DNA of 35,727 nucleotides from Puniceicoccaceae bacterium. GTDB taxonomy: Bacteria > Verrucomicrobiota > Verrucomicrobiia > Opitutales > Coraliomargaritaceae. The stretch covers positions 1-35,727 of the forward strand of contig PBYS01000075.1 in assembly GCA_002729725.1 (NCBI GenBank), read 5' to 3'. The number at the start of each line of letters is the position of its first letter. Position 1 is the stretch's first letter. This document shows positions 30,880 through 35,727 of this stretch, piece after piece. The notes under the pieces were generated by a model. The model made no database searches and was not told the origin of the DNA. It saw nothing but the letters and a program-made list of their open reading frames with translations. The position numbers and the translations under genes were made by a program.

Positions 30880-31626
30880 ATGAATCAAACAATCCAAAAT
30901 TCCCTCGGCGAAACGCTCGACTACAGCTTCGCCCCCGGCAACGCCGACACCGCAAAAAACGACTGGCTGGTCATTCTCGGGCACGGCGTCACCGGCAATA
31001 AAGATCGCCCCGTCATTGTCGATACCGCCAAGGCACTCAATGCCGCAGGTTTTGACACCCTACGCTTCTCCTTCGCCGGCAATGGCGACTCACAAGGTGA
31101 CTTCCGCGACGCCACCATCTCCAAAGAAGTCAGCGACCTCGCATCAATCCTCGACGCCGTCACCAGCTCGTATTCAAAAATCGCCTACATCGGCCATAGC
31201 ATGGGCGGCGCTGTCGGCGTCATCCAAGCCTCGCGTGATGCACGCATCAACGCACTCGTGTCACTCGCTGGCATGGTCGATACTAAAACCTTCGCGCAAA
31301 CCGAGTTCGGCCAAGAAACACCGGACCAAGGTCTGATGTGGGACGAAGCAAGCTGCCCACTCTCCGCAAAGTTTATACACGACCTCTGCCATACCATCGA
31401 CAACGTCGCCCCACTGGCCGAAATGATTCGTGCCCCTTGGCTACTCCTACACGGCACCAGCGACGACGTCGTACGCCCCCAAGATACCGACCTCGTCCAA
31501 AGCTTAAAAGGCGACAGCGTCAAAGTCATACGCATCGACGGAGCCGACCACAGTTTCAACCAGGCCGAACATAAAATTCAAATGACTCAATCCGTCGTCG
31601 ACTGGCTTTCCCAGCAAGCTTCATAA
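30880..31626 (+). CDS. Alpha/beta hydrolase
   Basis: A 248-residue cytosolic serine hydrolase. The nucleophile elbow is GHSMGG with Ser107, the acid Asp195 is in HGTSDDVVRP, and His224 is in DGADHSFNQ. HGVTGNKDRP near residue 35 forms the oxyanion strand. The fold fits short-chain esterases or lipase-like hydrolases such as monoacylglycerol lipase relatives. The substrate is unknown. There is no signal peptide. It lies 85 bases after the dehydrogenase gene, with REP unit H between. Confidence 0.9.
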   Translation: MNQTIQNSLGETLDYSFAPGNADTAKNDWLVILGHGVTGNKDRPVIVDTAKALNAAGFDTLRFSFAGNGDSQGDFRDATISKEVSDLASILDAVTSSYSKIAYIGHSMGGAVGVIQASRDARINALVSLAGMVDTKTFAQTEFGQETPDQGLMWDEASCPLSAKFIHDLCHTIDNVAPLAEMIRAPWLLLHGTSDDVVRPQDTDLVQSLKGDSVKVIRIDGADHSFNQAEHKIQMTQSVVDWLSQQAS

Positions 31627-31629
31627 ACA

Positions 31630-31652
31630 CGCGGGGGCAGAGCCCACCCTCC
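31630..31652 (-). repeat. Possible REP-like hairpin with GGAG head
   Basis: On the minus strand it reads GGAGGGTGGGC, TCT loop, then GCCCCC. The head GGAG is followed by a G/C stem (GGGC-TCT-GCCC). It sits in the 46-base gap directly before the truncated FdhF/YdeP-like gene. Membership in the REP family is tentative. Confidence 0.3.
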
Positions 31653-31672
31653 ATTTAGTTTGCAGCACCCCC

Positions 31673-33451
31673 ATGCAAACTCAGTCCTATATCGCCCAAT
31701 TCTACCAGTTATTCGTGCGCCAATACGGCACCAACAATCTGCCCGATTGCTCCAATATGTGCCACGAATCCAGTGGTGCCGCTCTCAACGAAACCGTCGG
31801 CATCGGTAAAGGGACAGTCACACTGGAAGATATCGAAACCACCGACTGCCTACTGATCATGGGGCAGAATCCCGGCACCAATCATCCACGCATGTTGACC
31901 TCATTGGAGAAGACCGTGGAGAACGGAGGCAAAATTATTTCCGTCAACCCGCTCTTTGAAACAGGACTGCGTGCGTTTTCACATCCGCAAAAACTGAAAG
32001 GCGTGCTTGGCAAAGCAACACCACTGGCTTCGCAACACGTACCAGTTCGCCTCAATGGTGATCTTCCCTTCCTAAAGGGCATGCTAAAATCTGTGATTGA
32101 AGCAAACGCAATAGATCCAGCATTCATCGAAACCTACACACATGGCTATGAAAGTTTCCTGGCTAAAATCAACGCCGTCACATGGAAGGAAATCAGCCAA
32201 CAATCCGGCGTTAGCGAAAAAGAAATACGCGCAGCAGCAAATACCTTTATACAAGCAAAGGACGCCATTACCTGCTGGGCGATGGGGCTGACTCAACATC
32301 ATAACGCTGTCGCCACCATCCGGGAAGTGGTCAACCTGCACCTCATCACTGGAAAAATAGGCCGCCCTAAAAGTGGACTCTGTCCCGTTCGCGGACACAG
32401 TAACGTGCAAGGCGATCGCAGCATGGGAGTGTGGGAAAAAATGCCCGAGTCATTCCTAGCCGCCCTCGATAAAGAATTCGAATTCACATCTCCCCCCAAA
32501 CACGGCTACGACGCCGTCGATTCAATCGAAGCCATGCTCGCGGGCAAAGCACGCGTATTCATTGGGCTAGGCGGTAACTTTCTGTCCGCCTCCCCCGACA
32601 CACATGCCACAGCCGCCGCCATGCGCCAGTGCCAATTAACCGCACATATCGCCACCAAATTAAATCGCGGTCACCTCATCACTGGCAAACGAGGACTCAT
32701 CCTACCTTGCCTCGGTCGTACCGAAGCAGACCTTCAAAAAAGCGGCCCACAATTCGTCACCGTAGAAGACTCAATGGGAGTCGTACATAAATCAGAAGGG
32801 CGCCTCGAGCCCGCCTCGCATCAATTAAAAAGTGAAACAGCCATCGTTTGTGGCATCGCACGCGCCACGCTCACAGAGACACGTGTGCCCTGGTTGGCTT
32901 TCTCCGAAAACTATGACTTAATCCGCGAACGCATCCAACGTGTGATACCAGGCTTTCAAGATTTTAACGCACGCGTTCGCAAGCCAGGAGGTTTCTATCT
33001 ACCCAATGGGGTAAAGGAACGCAGCTTTCAAACCGCAACAGGCAAAGCTAATTTCACAATCAACCCACTCAGCCCCATCAGCCTCGAGTCCGGCCAACTG
33101 CTGTTACAAACCTTCCGCAGCCACGACCAGTTCAATACCACGATCTACGGGAACAACGACCGCTACCGCGGCATCAAAAACGAACGCCGTGTCATCTTCT
33201 TAAACAAAGAAGACATGGCCGAACGCAACATCAGCCCCGAACAACCAGTCGATATCACCAGCCACTTCAAAGGCGAGACCCGCACCGCAAAGCTCTTTCT
33301 AGCCATCCCCTACGATACTCCCAAAGGCTGCGCCGCCGCGTACTACCCCGAAGCCAACGTGCTCGTCCCCCTCGGCGCACGCGCAGAGACCAGCCAAACA
33401 CCGATCTCGAAATCCGTCATCATCACCATCGCTCCCAGCAGTCACGCCTGA
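31673..33451 (+). pseudogene. N-terminally truncated FdhF/YdeP-type molybdopterin oxidoreductase
   Basis: A 592-residue frame covering the C-terminal three quarters of an FdhF/YdeP-family molybdoenzyme. It starts in the middle of a conserved segment: YQLFVRQYGTNNLPDCSNMC at residues 12-31. It continues with GIGKGTVTLEDIETTDCLLI, NLHLITGKIGRPKSGLCPVR, GHSNVQGDRSMG and the C-terminal cofactor domain (RSHDQFNTTIYGNNDRYRG). Family members are near 750 residues, so roughly 160 N-terminal residues are missing. The bases before the ATG show no trace of them. The body has no frameshift, so the loss is recent or a shorter product is made. It converges with the TetR gene with no gap. Confidence 0.8.
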
Positions 33452-34018
33452 TCATTCGCGAATTCCGCACAACTGCTCCGCCACAGCCAAGCCATCTTCA
33501 AACGGCCAAGTCGCTTTAAGATTCTGCGCTTCAGTCATCGCGCCCGAATACACTAAGAACACCGCCGTTCCAAGGCGTTGAGCATCCTTTGCATCCACCA
33601 GAGTGCCCACCAACTCAATGAAAAACTTACGCTGAGCACGCTTATATTGATCAATCAAATAAGCCATTTCCGACTCGGCATCCGCATCAATACAAGCCGC
33701 CGTATTCGCAAACTGACACGCACGCCAACCGTTCGCCTCCACCCAGCTGCGCATCGAGAAAAAATACTTTTTTAAGCGACGCTCCCGCTCCCCCGGCCGC
33801 TCCATAAAAGTCTCATGCATAATCCGCATGCGCTTCGTTAAACGCTCCAACCAAGCTTTACCCAAAGCTGATTTATCACTAAAAGCGCGATAAAACTCTG
33901 ACTTCGGCAATCCACTTGCGGCGATCACCTCCTCCACACTCACCGCACTGTAGCCCTTACGATGAAAAAGTTCGCTAGCTTTCGCTAATATAATTTCGCG
34001 TGGAGGAATCTCTGACAT
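33452..34018 (-). CDS. TetR-family transcriptional regulator
   Basis: A 188-residue regulator. The N-terminal HTH is clear: REIILAKASELFHRKGYSAV, SVEEVIAASGLPKSEFYRAF, then SDKSALGKAWLERL. The all-helical ligand domain follows (about 60-188), with GWRACQFANTAACIDADAES in its middle, a pattern common in regulators of fatty or aromatic compound responses. The ligand and targets are unknown. It converges tail to tail with the truncated molybdoenzyme gene. A candidate operator lies 45 bases upstream of the start. Confidence 0.9.
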   Translation of the reverse strand: MSEIPPREIILAKASELFHRKGYSAVSVEEVIAASGLPKSEFYRAFSDKSALGKAWLERLTKRMRIMHETFMERPGERERRLKKYFFSMRSWVEANGWRACQFANTAACIDADAESEMAYLIDQYKRAQRKFFIELVGTLVDAKDAQRLGTAVFLVYSGAMTEAQNLKATWPFEDGLAVAEQLCGIRE

Positions 34019-34062
34019 CGCACCAACACACAGACACAGTCCAAAGCGGTCAAGACGACAGC

Positions 34063-34092
34063 TAAGGAACCATTTCTTTTAAAAATTCCTTA
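34063..34092. promoter_or_regulatory. Inverted repeat, candidate TetR operator
   Basis: TAAGGAA (34063-34069) pairs with TTCCTTA (34086-34092) across 16 bases. It lies in the gap between the divergent TetR and miaB genes, 45 bases from the TetR start. TetR proteins often autoregulate from such sites. The rest of the gap (34019-34226) shows nothing else clear. Confidence 0.35.
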
Positions 34093-34226
34093 CATTAAAT
34101 TAACAAGCATTCATCCTGTCCCAAAGCTCGAATCCCACACACAGCAATCCACTCCATAAACAGCCGCCAACTGATCAGCTTTCAATATTTACAACACAGC
34201 ACATCTCAGCATGCTCCGCCCTTCTT

Positions 34227-35600
34227 ATGAACCGAGTCTATATCAAAACCTACGGCTGCCAAATGAACGAACGCGACTCCGATGCGGTCGCAGCGATGCT
34301 TCGTGGCAAAGGATATTCACTCGTCGATAACGAATTCGATGCCGACGTCGTGCTCCTCAACACCTGCAGTGTACGCGACCAGGCCGAGCAAAAAGCCATC
34401 GGCAAGGCTGGGCACCTGGCCAAGCGAAAACGCAAAGACCCCAACTTTATCCTAGGCATCATGGGCTGCATGGCCCAAAACCGCGGCGACGAACTCGTCG
34501 ACAAACTACCCGACCTCGACCTCGTCGTCGGCACACAAAAATTTCACCGCGTACCCGAGCACCTCGATTCCATGATCGCCACGCTCCAAGGCCAAGGCCC
34601 GCGCCCCGACACCATTGTCGACCTCGCCGAAGAGCTCGACTCGCAGAACACCATTAAGTCACACGTTGATGACAAGCTGCAAGTCACCGCCTTCGTCAGC
34701 ATCATGCAAGGCTGCAACATGAAGTGCTCCTACTGCATCGTGCCCAAGACCCGCGGTGCCGAGCGCGCCCGCCCCATGGACGAAATCGTCAAAGAAATCA
34801 AAGAACTCGCAGCCAAAGGCACCCGCGAGGTCACCCTACTCGGGCAAATCGTCAATCAATACGGCATCCGCGAATTTCCCTTCGTCGACAAAAAGAGCCC
34901 CTTCGTGCAACTCCTAGAGAAAGTGCACGACATCGAAGGCATCGAGCGCATCCGTTTCACCAGCCCCCACCCCGTCGGCTTCAAAGACGACCTCATCGAG
35001 TGCTACGGCCGTCTGCCCAAGCTCTGCGAGTATTTACACTTCCCCATGCAAAGTGGCAGCGATCGCATACTCAAAGCCATGCGGCGTCCCTACAGCATCG
35101 AAAAATTTCGCAGCATCATCAAAAAGATGCGCGCCGTGCGCCCCGACATGTACATTTCCACAGATGTCATCGTCGGCTTCCCCGGCGAGACCGAAGAAGA
35201 CTTCGAGCTCACCCGCAAGCACTTCGAAGAAATCGGCTTCGACATGGCTTATTTGTTTAAATACAGCGTGCGTCCCGACACCACCGCCGAGCCCCTCGGC
35301 GACCCCGTCACCAAAGAGCAAAAAGAAGAGCGCAATCAGATCCTCCTGGAGATCCTCGGTAAACGCTCCCTAGAGCGCAACCAGGCCCTAGTCGGCACCG
35401 TCGAAGAAGTCCTCTTTGAAGGCCCCGCCAAAAAAGGCGAGAACATGTTCCTAGGGCGCACCCGCGGCAACCGCGTCGTATTAGTCAAAGCCAGCCCCCG
35501 ACTAGTCGGGCAATTCGCCCCCGTAAAATTCGAACGCGCCACCGCCAGCACCCTCTTCGGCGAGCTAGTCCTCGAAGGCGTCGAAGCACAAAGCGCCTAA
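34227..35600 (+). CDS. miaB: tRNA-2-methylthio-N6-dimethylallyladenosine synthase
   Basis: A 457-residue radical SAM methylthiotransferase that modifies A37 of tRNAs. The N-terminal auxiliary cluster cysteines are Cys11 (KTYGCQMNERDSD), Cys47 (LLNTCSVRD) and Cys81 (IMGCMAQ). The radical SAM cluster is Cys163, Cys167 and Cys170 (GCNMKCSYCIVP). A TRAM domain closes the protein (TRGNRVVLVKASPRLVGQFA). SGSDRILKAMRRPYS and DVIVGFPGETEEDF are further family motifs. The start is fixed by the motif YIKTYGCQMN. Confidence 0.97.
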   Translation: MNRVYIKTYGCQMNERDSDAVAAMLRGKGYSLVDNEFDADVVLLNTCSVRDQAEQKAIGKAGHLAKRKRKDPNFILGIMGCMAQNRGDELVDKLPDLDLVVGTQKFHRVPEHLDSMIATLQGQGPRPDTIVDLAEELDSQNTIKSHVDDKLQVTAFVSIMQGCNMKCSYCIVPKTRGAERARPMDEIVKEIKELAAKGTREVTLLGQIVNQYGIREFPFVDKKSPFVQLLEKVHDIEGIERIRFTSPHPVGFKDDLIECYGRLPKLCEYLHFPMQSGSDRILKAMRRPYSIEKFRSIIKKMRAVRPDMYISTDVIVGFPGETEEDFELTRKHFEEIGFDMAYLFKYSVRPDTTAEPLGDPVTKEQKEERNQILLEILGKRSLERNQALVGTVEEVLFEGPAKKGENMFLGRTRGNRVVLVKASPRLVGQFAPVKFERATASTLFGELVLEGVEAQSA

Positions 35601-35727
35601 ACACCCAAGCCAAAAGCCTCCACTCAATACTTCTCAACCTCTATTATATAGACCTGTCCCTTATATTGAGACTTGTAATTACATAGTTTAGAGACCACTA
35701 TCTTTTTATGCGAACGAAACGAATCAC

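Overview
The window looks like chromosomal DNA of a Gram-negative bacterium, most likely a verrucomicrobium of the Opitutales/Puniceicoccales type. This is inferred from the gene style: DUF1573 with a MauE-like protein and a rhodanese, DUF5069, He_PIG/FG-GAP secreted proteins, a short CydA, leaderless-looking promoters and few Shine-Dalgarno sites. No rRNA or tRNA gene, intact insertion sequence or CRISPR array was seen.

Bases 1-3800 form an AT-richer accessory island with three type II toxin-antitoxin modules (mazEF, yefM-yoeB, brnTA). Around them lie a yoeB 3'-end remnant, two REP doublets, and two directly repeated remnants of the 3' end of what looks like a REP-associated tyrosine transposase (RAYT) gene flanking brnTA. 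A fourth module (AbrB-type antitoxin with Doc) lies at 25.87-26.49 kb. The promoters of all four modules, and of an arsR-type gene at 22.2 kb, share one design: a TTGAC-like -35 box (TTGCGC for mazE), an inverted-repeat operator, and a start codon only about 5-9 bases after the -10 region. This implies autoregulated, essentially leaderless mRNAs.

Bases 3.8-6.8 kb carry fumarase C and a compact rhodanese/MauE-like/DUF1573 operon. Bases 6.8-12.6 kb hold the most interesting arrangement. A sigma-54 activator of the NtrC type, whose receiver domain has lost its phosphoacceptor Asp (Thr51) and conserved Lys (Arg101), sits between two gamma-glutamyltranspeptidase genes, each with a sigma-54 promoter-like sequence upstream. 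Two 17-bp palindromes spaced exactly 20 bp apart lie downstream of the activator, 0.1 kb from the second promoter. The left GGT gene carries a one-base frameshift. The right one is preceded by the junction of two gene remnants, an oxidoreductase 5' end and a NhaC-type antiporter 3' end.

Bases 12.7-19.6 kb encode envelope and secreted proteins (an outer-membrane beta-barrel, a 771-residue Ig-like/FG-GAP protein), a DUF5069 protein and a GNAT-nitrilase fusion. Bases 19.8-25.7 kb form a redox/sulfur block: cydAB, a cysteine-rich ArsR-type regulator with its operator, an 829-residue CoA-disulfide-reductase/rhodanese/TusA/DsrE fusion, and a haem-c lipoprotein. Bases 26.6-35.6 kb are mostly housekeeping: a lipoprotein, nadC, birA, coaX, a beta-hydroxyacid-dehydrogenase-like gene, an alpha/beta hydrolase, an N-terminally truncated FdhF/YdeP-type molybdoenzyme, a TetR regulator and miaB.

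Intergenic gaps across the window carry a family of REP-like hairpins: a GTAG head, then a stem whose sequence changes with compensation, then usually a TT loop. They are often arranged as inverted doublets (REPINs). Together with the RAYT remnants this points to a REP/RAYT system. The active transposase, if the genome still has one, is outside this window.
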